A stretch of 56,052 nt of DNA, taken from positions 1 through 56,052 of the forward strand of contig DXLX01000004.1 in assembly GCA_019414515.1 (NCBI GenBank), in the 5' to 3' direction. This document shows positions 16,773 through 28,882 of this stretch, piece after piece. The DNA is from Collinsella sp. GTDB taxonomy: Bacteria > Actinomycetota > Coriobacteriia > Coriobacteriales > Coriobacteriaceae. The position numbers and the translations under genes were made by a program. Below the pieces are notes generated by a model, which saw only the letters and a list, made by a program, of their open reading frames with translations, made no database searches and was not told where the DNA came from. How positions within the stretch are numbered: the stretch's first letter is position 1; each line of letters begins with the position of its first letter.

Positions 16773-18209
16773 TTACGGCAGGGGGATAAGGCCCGAAACC
16801 GCAGTGAATGCCATGCAGATAACGCTCACGACCAGGAAGAATTTCCAAGCAACCTTCCACCACTGGCCAAGCGGAATCTTGCAGACGCCAAGACCGGCAA
16901 CGAGCATCGCGCTTGTTGGCGAAATGAGAGACATGGCCGCGCTGCCCATGGAAAGACCAGTAACTGCAGCCTCGGGGTTTAAGCCCATCAGCTCAACAAG
17001 CGGGCCGAAAATGGGAATCGTAAGAGCAGCGATGCCCGAGGAGCTCGGAACGAGGATCGACAGAAGGTTATCCACGACATAGAGGATGCTCGTAAAGATA
17101 ACGGCTGGAACTCCAGTGAGAGCCGTGGCGAGCGTATTGAGAATCGTATCGATGATGAGACCGTCGTTGGCGATTACGAGGATTCCGCGGGCAAGACCGA
17201 CAACAATGGCCGAGAACGCGAAGTCTGCAATTCCCTTAACGAACTCTCCCGCGATCTCCTTCTCGTTCATCCCGGAAACTACACCCGAAAGAAGGGCCAT
17301 GGCCAAGAAAATCGCAGAGATTTCGTTCATGTACCAGCCCTGGGCCACCAGACCCCAAATGATGGCGGCAAGTCCAAGCACGAAAATAACCATAACGGCT
17401 TTCTGCCTACCGGTGAACTCGCTATCGAGGAGATTCTCGTCCGCGCCAAACTCTTTGCGCTTCTCGATATCATCGTGGAAAGCGGGGGACGCTTCGGGGT
17501 TTTTCTTCACCTTGAGGGCATACATTACAACCCATGCGACGCCAACCGCAGTAAGCACGACAAGGGCGATAGTACGCAGCCAAAGCTGAGGGTTGCCCTG
17601 GATGCCGAGGATGCCCTGAGAAATCAGAACGTTAAACGGATTGACGGTAGATGCGATGTATCCGATACGGGCGCCCACAAACACCGTCATGAACGCCGTA
17701 ATTGAGTCGAAGCCCATGGCCATCATGATCGGCATAAGAATCGCAAAGAACGGAAGCGTTTCCTCTGCCATACCAAAGGTGCTGCCACCCAAGGCAAAGA
17801 GCACCATTAGGATCGGGATGATGAGGACGTCCTTGCTCTTGAACTTCTTCACCACTCGAGCAACGCCGCTCGTGATGGCTCCGGTCGCCGTGATGACCTG
17901 GAAGGAACCTCCCACGATCAAAATGAACGCAACGACCTCGACCGCTTGCTGGATACCGATCGCAGGAGCCTCAAGCACTTCGAAGACACCTTGGCGAAGA
18001 TCAACCTCGTTGCCGTCCTCGTCCGTATAGACCTTGTCGATAGGCTCATAGGTGCCCGAAACTGTTACCTCACGGCCGTTAACCTCCTGGCGTTCAAACG
18101 AACCCGAAGGCACGACCCAGGTCAGAACGGCAAATACGGCCATCAAGACGAGAATGATGGTGTATACGTGCGGAACTCGAAAGGCACGCTTCTTTTCTGT
18201 CTCTGCCAT
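16773..18209 (-). CDS. YfcC-family carrier, probable arginine/ornithine exchanger
   Basis: This 478-residue membrane protein has about 12 hydrophobic segments and a large extracytoplasmic loop (about 35-85). The sequence is of the YfcC/DcuC (C4-dicarboxylate anaerobic carrier) superfamily: VVPSGSFER after the first helix, GGSTFGMAEETLPFF in the middle, and LVPSSSGIAALTIP in the second half. Members of this family often replace ArcD in arginine deiminase operons. Here it is the first gene, 41 bases before arcA, so arginine/ornithine exchange is the likely role. AGGAGG lies 4 nt before the ATG. Confidence 0.88.
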   Translation of the reverse strand: MAETEKKRAFRVPHVYTIILVLMAVFAVLTWVVPSGSFERQEVNGREVTVSGTYEPIDKVYTDEDGNEVDLRQGVFEVLEAPAIGIQQAVEVVAFILIVGGSFQVITATGAITSGVARVVKKFKSKDVLIIPILMVLFALGGSTFGMAEETLPFFAILMPIMMAMGFDSITAFMTVFVGARIGYIASTVNPFNVLISQGILGIQGNPQLWLRTIALVVLTAVGVAWVVMYALKVKKNPEASPAFHDDIEKRKEFGADENLLDSEFTGRQKAVMVIFVLGLAAIIWGLVAQGWYMNEISAIFLAMALLSGVVSGMNEKEIAGEFVKGIADFAFSAIVVGLARGILVIANDGLIIDTILNTLATALTGVPAVIFTSILYVVDNLLSILVPSSSGIAALTIPIFGPLVELMGLNPEAAVTGLSMGSAAMSLISPTSAMLVAGLGVCKIPLGQWWKVAWKFFLVVSVICMAFTAVSGLIPLP

Positions 18210-18327
18210 CTCTCCTCCTTAATTCAGGGGTTTTTCGTTGCCGGCAAAGCCATTGTGTCATCGCGCAAAACACCCTTCCGCCCCATCGCCCGCCAGCGAA
18301 AGCCATCGGCCCGTAAACGGCCTTTAG

Positions 18328-18346
18328 ATTGATGTAATTCGTCAAT
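18328..18346. promoter_or_regulatory. Imperfect operator-like dyad
   Basis: ATTGATG (18328-18334) and CGTCAAT (18340-18346) form an imperfect dyad. The half-sites resemble those of the perfect palindrome 20 bases to the right. It lies in the divergent control region between the carrier gene and the second deiminase gene, and could be a weaker site for the same repressor. Confidence 0.45.
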
Positions 18347-18353
18347 TTACTTT

Positions 18354-18380
18354 GCTAATTGATGTTTAACATCAATTAGC
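18354..18380. promoter_or_regulatory. 27-bp palindromic operator candidate
   Basis: Two perfect 13-bp arms (half-site GCTAATTGATGTT) surround a single central base. It lies between the divergently transcribed carrier/arc operon and the deiminase-2/regulator pair. Its position and symmetry suit a dimeric repressor controlling both directions. The XRE/S24-like protein encoded at 19739-20389 is the obvious candidate (inference). Confidence 0.75.
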
Positions 18381-18387
18381 AGCTCTG

Positions 18388-18417
18388 TTCGTGCCATTCA
18401 CCTGTGACAGATATGAT
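18388..18417 (+). promoter_or_regulatory. Possible promoter of the second deiminase gene
   Basis: A -10-like TATGAT (18412-18417) lies 18 bp after a weak -35-like TTCGTG (18388-18393), just right of the 27-bp palindrome. A start near 18424 would give a leader of about 60 nt before the ATG at 18487. Confidence 0.35.
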
Positions 18418-18486
18418 GTAAATTGAAACAATCTCGTAATGTGCCACTATGGAAGCAATAAATACTCATCGCCAAAGCGAGGTCAC

Positions 18487-19737
18487 ATGTCCGCATTGCA
18501 TGTTCAAAACGAAATAGGAAAGCTAAAAAGGGTCCTCCTGCACTGTCCCGGCCCCGAAACGTGCAACTACCCCGACGGGCAGTTCAATCGAGTCTTTACG
18601 CTGCGCCCTTCTAGCAACTCATTTGATCTTGAAAAGGCTCTTAGGGAGCATCATGCTTACTCGGCGATGCTCGAGCACGAAGGAGTAGAGATTCTCTATC
18701 TCGAAAACCTTCTTACCGAAGCCCTTGATGCGACAGAGCAGGCGCGCCACTCTTTTATCGATAGCTACATTTCAGAATGCGGCGCGCGGGGCATTGAGCT
18801 CGAATCTGCCATTCGCGAGTATCTTGAGTGCATCGAAGGCTCCCGTGCCCTGGCTCAAGCAGCGGTCAATGGCATCCGCTACTCCCAGGTCTTCGATACG
18901 GATAAGGAGGTATTCAGCCTCGCAAAACTGACGGGAGATGCATACTCGCCCGACGACCTTCTCGTAAGCCCCCTTAACACCATGTGGTTCACTCGCGATC
19001 CGGCGAGCGTCATCGGCGAAGGCGTCACGCTCAACCATATGTACTGGCCAGAGCGCAACCGTGAGGTTATCGCCTATAAAACGATTTTTACGTATCATCC
19101 GGATTTCTGCGAGACTCCCCAGTTCTTCAAGCATGAATCGACTTTCCACATTGAAGGCGGCGACCTGCACAACCTCAACAGCGAAAATGTAGCCGTTGGA
19201 ATCTCCCAGCGAACCGAACCGGCGGCGATAGACACCCTGGCAAATAACTTGCTCTGGGATGAGAACTCGACTATTGAGTCCGTATGGGCCATTCAGGTCC
19301 CCTACGATGACCTCTGCATTCATCTCGACACATATTTCACTCGCGTTGGCTACGAGGCATTCCTCGTTGCCCGTGAACTTCTCGACCAAGCGCGGGTCTA
19401 CCGCATCACACGGGGCAGATCGGAAAGGACAACCCGGGCGAGCCATGTCGAAGGCGGACTGAAAGAAGCGTTGAGATTGGCCCTGGGCTCAAATTCGCTG
19501 CAATTTATCCCTTGCGGTGGCTCAAATCCCGGAGTGGCAGAGGTCGAAAGGTCCAACAATGCCACAAGCACCCTTTGTTTGGAGCCCGGCAAGGTCTGCG
19601 TTTACGAAGAAAACGCCGAAACCAACAAAGCGCTGGAGCAGGCAGGTATTGAACTTGTCCCCATCTCTATCTTCGAGCTGACAAACGGCTTTGGCGGTCC
19701 CAACTGCCTCTGCCTTCCCCTCGTCCGCGCTTCATAA
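18487..19737 (+). CDS. Arginine deiminase paralogue (divergent)
   Basis: This 416-residue protein of the arginine deiminase family keeps FTRDP, EGGD, IHLDT and a Cys near the C-terminus. It differs from arcA throughout, and the Cys lies in GGPNCLCLP instead of the usual GGPRCMSMP pattern. Function could be arginine deimination under other conditions, or action on a related guanidino compound. The ATG at 18487 was chosen for the GAGG just before it and the family N-terminus. The next gene, an XRE-type regulator, starts one base after its stop, so they are co-transcribed. It is divergent from the main arc operon across an operator-like palindrome. Confidence 0.85.
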   Translation: MSALHVQNEIGKLKRVLLHCPGPETCNYPDGQFNRVFTLRPSSNSFDLEKALREHHAYSAMLEHEGVEILYLENLLTEALDATEQARHSFIDSYISECGARGIELESAIREYLECIEGSRALAQAAVNGIRYSQVFDTDKEVFSLAKLTGDAYSPDDLLVSPLNTMWFTRDPASVIGEGVTLNHMYWPERNREVIAYKTIFTYHPDFCETPQFFKHESTFHIEGGDLHNLNSENVAVGISQRTEPAAIDTLANNLLWDENSTIESVWAIQVPYDDLCIHLDTYFTRVGYEAFLVARELLDQARVYRITRGRSERTTRASHVEGGLKEALRLALGSNSLQFIPCGGSNPGVAEVERSNNATSTLCLEPGKVCVYEENAETNKALEQAGIELVPISIFELTNGFGGPNCLCLPLVRAS

Positions 19738-19738
19738 C

Positions 19739-20389
19739 ATGGGAACGGGTCAAAACATAAAGGCGCTTCGCAAGCGCGACCAGCTAACGCAGGAGGAGTT
19801 CGCAGCACTCATCGGCGTCTCCAAAGAAACGGTATGCCGCTGGGAAAAGGACCGCTATGCAATCCGCCGCTCAACGTTGCTCAAGATAGTATCGAAATTT
19901 AACCTGCAGCTCGATGACCTCACATCTGAAACCGCAGGGCTAGCCGCAAGGCTCGACCACGAGGAGCGGAAGGGGGAATCCAGAGAAGTTATTACTGATT
20001 CCCTTTGCGATGTATTTAAAATCCAGATGAATGGAGGCAGAACGGGACTTAAACAAACCGGAACAACCGCGCTTCCCTCATCCGTATTCAAGAAACATCG
20101 CGGGTGCTTCTTTGTTCAAATGGACACGTCCGCCATGTCCAAATGCTATCCGATTGGATCTCATCTCCTCGTGGATCCCAGTCTGAAACCCTGGAACGGA
20201 TGCTCCGTCCTCGCTTTGGCCGATAATTCGAGAATCGTCATACGGCGTTATAGCACCGGCACAAACACCGTGATGCTCTCATCCCACTCATATCGCACAT
20301 CGGAACCGGATATTGTGCTGGACAAACGCCGAATTAGGATTCTGGGAGTCATCGTTTGGTTTCAGGCGTCTCATGATCTGAGCGTTTAA
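19739..20389 (+). CDS. XRE-family regulator with degenerate S24-like C-terminal domain
   Basis: This 216-residue protein has an N-terminal Cro/CI-type helix-turn-helix (about 1-60; LTQEEFAALIGVSKETVCRWE). A C-terminal region (about 110-216) resembles the LexA/CI S24 peptidase fold (CYPIGSHLLVDP, then VIRRY). Where cleavable members have Ser before Met, this one has Ala (TSAM), and the usual catalytic Lys position appears as Arg in VIRRY. It may therefore be a non-cleaving repressor that responds to a ligand. It starts one base after the deiminase-2 stop and probably controls the arc region through the palindrome at 18354-18380 (inference). Confidence 0.8.
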   Translation: MGTGQNIKALRKRDQLTQEEFAALIGVSKETVCRWEKDRYAIRRSTLLKIVSKFNLQLDDLTSETAGLAARLDHEERKGESREVITDSLCDVFKIQMNGGRTGLKQTGTTALPSSVFKKHRGCFFVQMDTSAMSKCYPIGSHLLVDPSLKPWNGCSVLALADNSRIVIRRYSTGTNTVMLSSHSYRTSEPDIVLDKRRIRILGVIVWFQASHDLSV

Positions 20390-20437
20390 TCAAATTTGAT
20401 CTTGTCTACCTCCCCCATATGCTCACCCCTCAACAGC

Positions 20438-20470
20438 AAAAGCCCCGCAGCCGGAGCGGGCTGCGGGGCT
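20438..20470 (-). terminator. Terminator of arcC2
   Basis: A perfect 12-bp stem (20441-20452 with 20459-20470) and a 6-nt loop are followed by four U on the minus strand. It is the twin of the hairpin at 13310-13342 and is part of the same duplicated segment. It may also stop transcripts from the convergent regulator gene. Confidence 0.85.
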
Positions 20471-20535
20471 CGTGAAGAGAGGCTAGTTTGTGGGCGCTTT
20501 GCCTGGCGCCCACGGGAGATGCAACAGAGTAGAGG

Positions 20536-21498
20536 CTACTCGTGGATGCGGGTGCCGGAGAGGCCGGCCATGGTCTCGGCGGCCTTGTCCAGGGCGCCGA
20601 TGATGCAGGTGCGGCCCTTGCGGGAGCGGGCGAACTTGATGGCGGCGCGGACCTTGGGCTCCATTGAACCCTTGCCGAACTGGCCCTCGTCGGCCAGGCG
20701 CTCGGCCTCGTCGGCGGTGAGCTCCTCGAGCTCCTCCTGGTTGGGCTTGCCGAAGTTGATGGCGACGTGCTCGACGGCGGTCAGCAGGAACAGGACGTCG
20801 GCGTCGCAGTCCTCGGCCAGCAGCTCGCCGCCCAGGTCCTTGTCGATGACGGCGGGAACGCCCTTGTAGCAGCCCTTGTTCTCGTAGTCGCGGACGACGG
20901 GGATGCCGCCGCCGCCGCAGGCGATGACGATGAACTCGTTGTCGAGAAGGTTGAGGATGGAGTCGGCCTCGACGATCTTCTTGGGATCGGGGGAGGCGAC
21001 GACGCGGCGCCAGCCGCGGCCGGAATCCTCGACGAAGACCTTGGAGGGATCCTCGGCCATGAACTCCTTGGCCTGCTCCTCGGTATAGAAGGGGCCGATC
21101 GGCTTGGTCGGGTTCTTGAACGCGGGATCGTCGGGGTCGCACTCGATCTGGGTGACGACGGTGGCGGCGTGCCAGCGCTTGTAGCGCTTGTGCATCTCGC
21201 GGCCGATGCCCTGCTGCAGGTGGTAGCCGATGTAGCCCTGGGACATGGCGCCGCACTCGGGCAGCGGCATCTCGGGGGTGCCGATGGCGTCGTGGGCGGC
21301 GGCGAAGGCGTTCTGGATCATGCCGACCTGCGGGCCGTTGCCGTGGGTGATGATGATCTCGTTGCCCTGCTCGATCAGGCCGAGGAGAGCGTGGGCGGTG
21401 TTGCTCACGGCCTCGATCTGCTCGACGGGGTTGTTGCCGAGGGCGTTGCCGCCGAGGGCGACGACAATACGATCGGGCTTGCCAAGAGGCTTAGACAT
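20536..21498 (-). CDS. arcC: Carbamate kinase, copy 2
   Basis: This 320-residue protein is identical to copy 1 from residue 7 to the end; residues 2-6 include a Leu for Tyr change. It has its own ribosome site (AAAGG, about 9 nt before the ATG) and an A+T-rich upstream region likely to hold a promoter. It is convergent with the deiminase-2/regulator pair. No second arcB accompanies it, so it would have to use carbamoyl phosphate from the main operon or another source. Every one of 27 DNA differences from copy 1 between codon 7 and the stop is C here where copy 1 has T on the coding strand. Confidence 0.95.
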   Translation of the reverse strand: MSKPLGKPDRIVVALGGNALGNNPVEQIEAVSNTAHALLGLIEQGNEIIITHGNGPQVGMIQNAFAAAHDAIGTPEMPLPECGAMSQGYIGYHLQQGIGREMHKRYKRWHAATVVTQIECDPDDPAFKNPTKPIGPFYTEEQAKEFMAEDPSKVFVEDSGRGWRRVVASPDPKKIVEADSILNLLDNEFIVIACGGGGIPVVRDYENKGCYKGVPAVIDKDLGGELLAEDCDADVLFLLTAVEHVAINFGKPNQEELEELTADEAERLADEGQFGKGSMEPKVRAAIKFARSRKGRTCIIGALDKAAETMAGLSGTRIHE

Positions 21499-22018
21499 TG
21501 CTGGAATCCTTTCTGTAAAAGGCCTACAACCCATTAATAACCCGCGCCCGTGCGATACGCGAGTTTATTAAGGTTTATATTCTCTTTATCGCTCATTTTA
21601 TTCATTTTGAAAATAGCGGAACGGTGAACGGTCGTTTTTGTCCGCTCAGCGTACAGAACTCCAGCTCAGACATATCTACGTAATTTACGTGCGACTTTAT
21701 TTAAATGAAGCGAGGATTATGTCGGATTATGCAAACTACATCTCTGCTAAACACAAAACGGACAGCGCAATATCTTACTCGCGCTATACGAGATTCTATG
21801 CACTTATAAGTCGAGTATGCACCCCTGCAAAAACAAGGGGCTTTTCATCCAGCAAAAGGAATAAAGAAGCGCTCCGAAAAGGCGGCAACAGCCAAGTCCC
21901 CCATCCATCCCCAAAGTGGCGCGAGGTTTCGCGGCAAAGCCGCGAAACAGCGAAAGGGACGGAATACCCGGCCAACTACGTCCTTCATCCGCCCACACAA
22001 TCTGAGGACGTAGTCGTA
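21499..22018. other. A+T-rich control region with small hairpins
   Basis: This 520-base gap has no convincing gene. Its left part (21530-21800) is clearly A+T-richer than the flanks and should hold the arcC2 promoter on the minus strand; TATAAA-like words occur near 21570-21580. Its right part has a perfect 10-bp hairpin (GTTTCGCGGC/GCCGCGAAAC, about 21927-21949). It also has a pair of 10-bp arms, ACTACGTCCT (about 21975-21984) and AGGACGTAGT (about 22005-22014). The open frame starting at 21719 looks non-coding. Confidence 0.5.
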
Positions 22019-22143
22019 GCAGGATCTGAGGGCTGACCTTCGCGGACACTCCGCAGGACGAAAGAACCCCCGCCGCACGTAGTGCGCAGCGGGGGTTCTT
22101 TCATGTCCGAGGACGTCCGCGAAGGTTAGCCCTCAGATCCTGC
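22019..22143. repeat. Large nested inverted repeat containing the nifJ terminator
   Basis: The outer arms of 29 bp (22019-22047 and 22115-22143) match with one G/A difference that still pairs in RNA. They enclose a second stem: GAAAGAACCCCCGC (22060-22073) with its exact complement at 22089-22102, closed by CGCAC/GTGCG. The inner hairpin with its A/T flanks is a bidirectional terminator for nifJ. The whole 125-bp element looks like a palindromic repeat that the gene uses as a terminator. Confidence 0.85.
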
Positions 22144-22153
22144 GGTGGGAGAC

Positions 22154-25693
<3,540 letters not shown>

Positions 25694-26053
25694 ATACCCC
25701 TCTCCTCTCATATAGGTATACAGGCCCCGGCGATCGCCGGGATATTGGCGTGATGGGATTTTCGCTGTTGCTTCCAATCATCTGGCAGGCAGGCTCAGCA
25801 GCAGGTACATGGCGTGGAGAGAAGGCATGCCGAGGCGAGGAGGGCTGCACGCACTCCACAGGCCCAGCTGCCCGTCTTGCACATGACCGAGCGCCGCAAA
25901 GGCCGCATGCCGGATGCTCCCGGGCACGCCCCGGCGATGGGAGGCACCCGCAACGGAAATCCGCATGCGGGTTTATTGTACCCCGCCGTCAAGTGTAATT
26001 TCGGCAAATATAGGCGGGCGGTAAAGGTTTACCTCGGGTGACTGCCGGGAGCA
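25694..26053. other. nifJ leader and intergenic region
   Basis: There is no gene in this stretch. A perfect 16-bp palindrome (CCCGGCGATCGCCGGG, 25726-25741) lies 33 bases before the nifJ start codon and could be an operator or a leader stem. A minus-strand TTGACG (about 25985-25990) and a TACAAT-like word nearby suggest promoter elements, but their spacing is not standard. The right end is the terminator of the FHA operon. Confidence 0.45.
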
Positions 26054-26084
26054 AAATGATCCCTTGGGGACGGAGGGACCATTT
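26054..26084 (-). terminator. Terminator of the FHA/kinase operon
   Basis: On the minus strand AAATGGTCCC pairs along all ten positions (one G-U) with GGGATCATTT around an 11-nt loop, and U residues continue after the stem. It lies 12 bases after the FHA gene stop at 26096. Confidence 0.7.
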
Positions 26085-26095
26085 GGCAGGACTGG

Positions 26096-27034
26096 CTAGA
26101 GGGCACCGAAGAGAATGGCGTAGGTAGTGGATTCGCCGAGCTTGAGCTCGTCGCCGGGATTGAGTTGGGCGGAACGGCCGGGCTCGACCTGAATGCAGAC
26201 GCGCGTGGCCCCGTTTACCACCACGGTTCCGTTGGTGGACGACAAGTCCTCGACGTGCCAGATATTTTGAGCATCGCACCAGATATGGGCATGGCGGGCC
26301 GAGACATCGTCGCCGACGTCGGTAATATCGCCCTCACCAGTGGCCAGTGCGCCAATCTCAACACCCTGCTCGCTCGGCTGAATCCAGCGCGGGGCGCTCA
26401 CGACAAAACTGTTTTGCACGCGCAGCAAGCCCAAGGGGTGCGCCGGGGCGGGTTCGCGTTCGCCCGCGGTCATCGACATGCCAAGCGAACGCGGCGTGGA
26501 TGTTCCTCCGCCACAGGTCGCGTGCGCGTAGTCGATGGCATAGTTCACCGAGGACCGCACATCCGCCGAACAACCGACAGCGACAAACAGCACCAGCACG
26601 GCCTCGGCGCGCTCGGCGGGCATGAGTTCCGCCGCCTGGGACAGGCGATCGAGCGCGTTGCGATAGAGATTCGTGTCCTGGTGGCACTCTTCGAGCGCGC
26701 GTACCATCGGTTCACCTGCAGGACCGCACACCATATTGATCACAGCCGTGGAGTCCATGGGATTTCGCTGGCGCAGGGCCAGTTGCGACATAATACGCGC
26801 AGCCGAGGTACCGTATTCGGCAAAGTAGCGCTGCTGAAGCGTGCCGACCGGCGCGCGAACGATAAAGCGGGAAACCCAAGAGCGATCGGCGGCTCGACTC
26901 TGCGGGCTGCGGCCGTCGGCGAGCGGACGGGACGAAAGCACCAAGCCGCACAGCTCGATATGGCTCAGATGCGCCGCGCGCTTAAAGATGTCAAACATGG
27001 CCCCGCATGGGGTGAGCTCAACTTGAGATGCCAT
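26096..27034 (-). CDS. FHA-domain protein with novel N-terminal region
   Basis: This 312-residue protein ends in an FHA domain (about 215-312) that keeps SARHAHIW and the loop DLSSTNGTVV. It lacks the Arg of the usual IGR motif: the equivalent stretch reads IGALATGEGD. Phosphothreonine binding may therefore be altered or lost. Residues 1-200 are helical-looking and not recognised. It is the last gene of an operon, 3 bases after the kinase stop, so it is probably a partner or substrate of that kinase. No membrane segment is visible. Confidence 0.7.
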   Translation of the reverse strand: MASQVELTPCGAMFDIFKRAAHLSHIELCGLVLSSRPLADGRSPQSRAADRSWVSRFIVRAPVGTLQQRYFAEYGTSAARIMSQLALRQRNPMDSTAVINMVCGPAGEPMVRALEECHQDTNLYRNALDRLSQAAELMPAERAEAVLVLFVAVGCSADVRSSVNYAIDYAHATCGGGTSTPRSLGMSMTAGEREPAPAHPLGLLRVQNSFVVSAPRWIQPSEQGVEIGALATGEGDITDVGDDVSARHAHIWCDAQNIWHVEDLSSTNGTVVVNGATRVCIQVEPGRSAQLNPGDELKLGESTTYAILFGAL

Positions 27035-27037
27035 GAC

Positions 27038-28882
27038 CTAGGCCTCCTTGGTCGTAGAAATAGAATCGGACGATACTTCAACAGGTCCGCCAAAAGTACG
27101 GGCAGCTGCGGCTCCACCGGCAAGCGGAGTCGCCATCTGGGCTTTTGTGCGTCGCGGTGCCGAAACGGGAAGTTCAAAGGCAAAGCCCATCGCAAGCAAA
27201 AACCACGTAAGCGTATAGGTTGCAACCAAAGCGGCAACAAGGCCGCCCATCACGGCGCGTTGGGAAAATACGCTACATGCAGCCACAACCAGCACCGGAA
27301 CCTCGCAGGCAGAAAGCGCAAGCACACCCTGCAGGAAGCCCGAGCGCCGATCGCGCGCAAGTGCCCCCGCGGCAACGCCGGCTATGTCTGGCAGCGCCAA
27401 CGCCAGTGCGGCAATAATACCCGGTAGCGACCCAGACCACACGAGCGATCCCAAAGTCGCCGTCACGCGAGCGCCCGACGCCAGCAGCGCGGCCGAAACC
27501 ACGACCACAGCCCAAACCACGCCACAGACGACCGTCGCGCCGACCATCAGCGCGCGACGAACCGCACGGCCAGACGCATCCATGGGGCACGGCGTGAGCG
27601 GCTCGCCGCGGAGCGAACGACCGACATTTTGCGCATAGTGGTCACAAAACGCCGAGAGCGCCGCCTCGACCGCCGCCGGCTCGGGACGATCTTTTTGATG
27701 GCTGGACAGACAGGCCATCACCACGTCGAACAGCTGGGCATCGACAAACGCCAGCGCATCGCGTAGCTCTTCGGAATCCGGCTCAAGCCCTAGCTGCTGG
27801 GCCTGCTCGGCCGCGGCGAGCGCCACATCGGGCTCACGACGAAGCAGCTGAGTCAAATCACAACCGGGCGCATGGGCACCAATGGGATAGTCGGGCCGCG
27901 TGTCCATCTTGAGACGGTAGGGGCTCGCGATGTCGCGCGTCTTTTTGCGCGAACCCGAGGTGCCCGAAGTGCTCGGCGCGGCTTCGTATGGCGCGACGCC
28001 GGCAATGAGCTCGTAAACCGTGCTTGCCGCGGCATAGACGTCAATCGCCGGCGACATACGCAAAGCGCGCAGATCGGGAATATCGTCGGTGAGCATCTCG
28101 GGTGGGGCATAGGCAACCGTCGCGCGACGCAGCGTGGCATAGCGCTCCGTAAACGACGCCTTGCCGCCGGTACCGGCCACGGCCGACGCAGGCTCGAGCG
28201 CCAGCGACGAGCCAAAGTCGATCAGGCACAGGTCAAAGGTGCCCTCGGCAAGCTGCCGGTCAAGCGGTAGACGCGCCGTACGCACCATAATATTAGCGGG
28301 CGAGATATCGCGATGGACAAAGCCCTCACCCACCAGGCTCATACGGCAGAGCAGATCGAACAGGTCGCGACCCAGACGCGCCGCCACAAGCGGCGACAGG
28401 CGTCCGGCATCGTCCACGGCGAGTCGCGAACGCAAGCGGGCAAGCGTCTCGCCCTCGACCCATTCCATGACAATTGCAGGCACACCGTCGACCTCGCCCC
28501 AGCCATAGAGGCGGGGAAAGCCCTTAAGGCCCGAAAGGGCGCGATGGCATTCATATTCCTCGCGAAATGCCGCTTTGAACTTGGCGACCAGCGCCTCGTG
28601 AGTTGCATCGTCGTCAAACTCATCGCGCGTCGGCAAGATGAGCTGTTTGAGTGCCATGGCCTCGCCTTGGGCGTTGACGGCACGCGTCACGCGGCCGATA
28701 CCGCCACGGCGCATGGTGGCATCGTCGGCAAACAGCATCGTAAAACGACGCAGATAGGCAGGCAGTTCGTCCTGACCGAGCGCAATGGCCGGCTCAAACC
28801 CGTCGACACGCGCCAGGCGCAAGCCGACCATGGGATCGCGACCGAGCGATTGTGGTGTGGTGGATGCAAGATCGGTCATCAT
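27038..28882 (-). CDS. Ser/Thr protein kinase with C-terminal membrane domain
   Basis: This 614-residue protein has a eukaryotic-like kinase domain in roughly residues 60-385. It shows Lys in MALKQL, the catalytic loop HRDISPANIMV, and the metal motif DFGSS. A four-helix membrane domain follows (about 455-575). There are no PASTA repeats. Its ATG (ATGATGA) overlaps the stop of the anchored-protein gene, and the FHA gene follows after 3 bases. The three proteins probably form one signalling module. Targets are unknown; cross-talk with the kinases at 41466 and 49691 is possible. Confidence 0.85.
   Translation of the reverse strand: MMTDLASTTPQSLGRDPMVGLRLARVDGFEPAIALGQDELPAYLRRFTMLFADDATMRRGGIGRVTRAVNAQGEAMALKQLILPTRDEFDDDATHEALVAKFKAAFREEYECHRALSGLKGFPRLYGWGEVDGVPAIVMEWVEGETLARLRSRLAVDDAGRLSPLVAARLGRDLFDLLCRMSLVGEGFVHRDISPANIMVRTARLPLDRQLAEGTFDLCLIDFGSSLALEPASAVAGTGGKASFTERYATLRRATVAYAPPEMLTDDIPDLRALRMSPAIDVYAAASTVYELIAGVAPYEAAPSTSGTSGSRKKTRDIASPYRLKMDTRPDYPIGAHAPGCDLTQLLRREPDVALAAAEQAQQLGLEPDSEELRDALAFVDAQLFDVVMACLSSHQKDRPEPAAVEAALSAFCDHYAQNVGRSLRGEPLTPCPMDASGRAVRRALMVGATVVCGVVWAVVVVSAALLASGARVTATLGSLVWSGSLPGIIAALALALPDIAGVAAGALARDRRSGFLQGVLALSACEVPVLVVAACSVFSQRAVMGGLVAALVATYTLTWFLLAMGFAFELPVSAPRRTKAQMATPLAGGAAAARTFGGPVEVSSDSISTTKEA

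Noticed and set aside
21719..22036. Plus-strand frame upstream of arcC2 with a GAGG near its ATG
   Set aside because: It runs through three perfect hairpins and into the nested palindrome, and the translation has no domain-like pattern. Kept only as a weak possibility of a short leader peptide.
26165..27427. 420-codon plus-strand frame opposite the FHA and kinase genes
   Set aside because: It crosses the boundary of two coupled minus-strand genes and has shadow composition.
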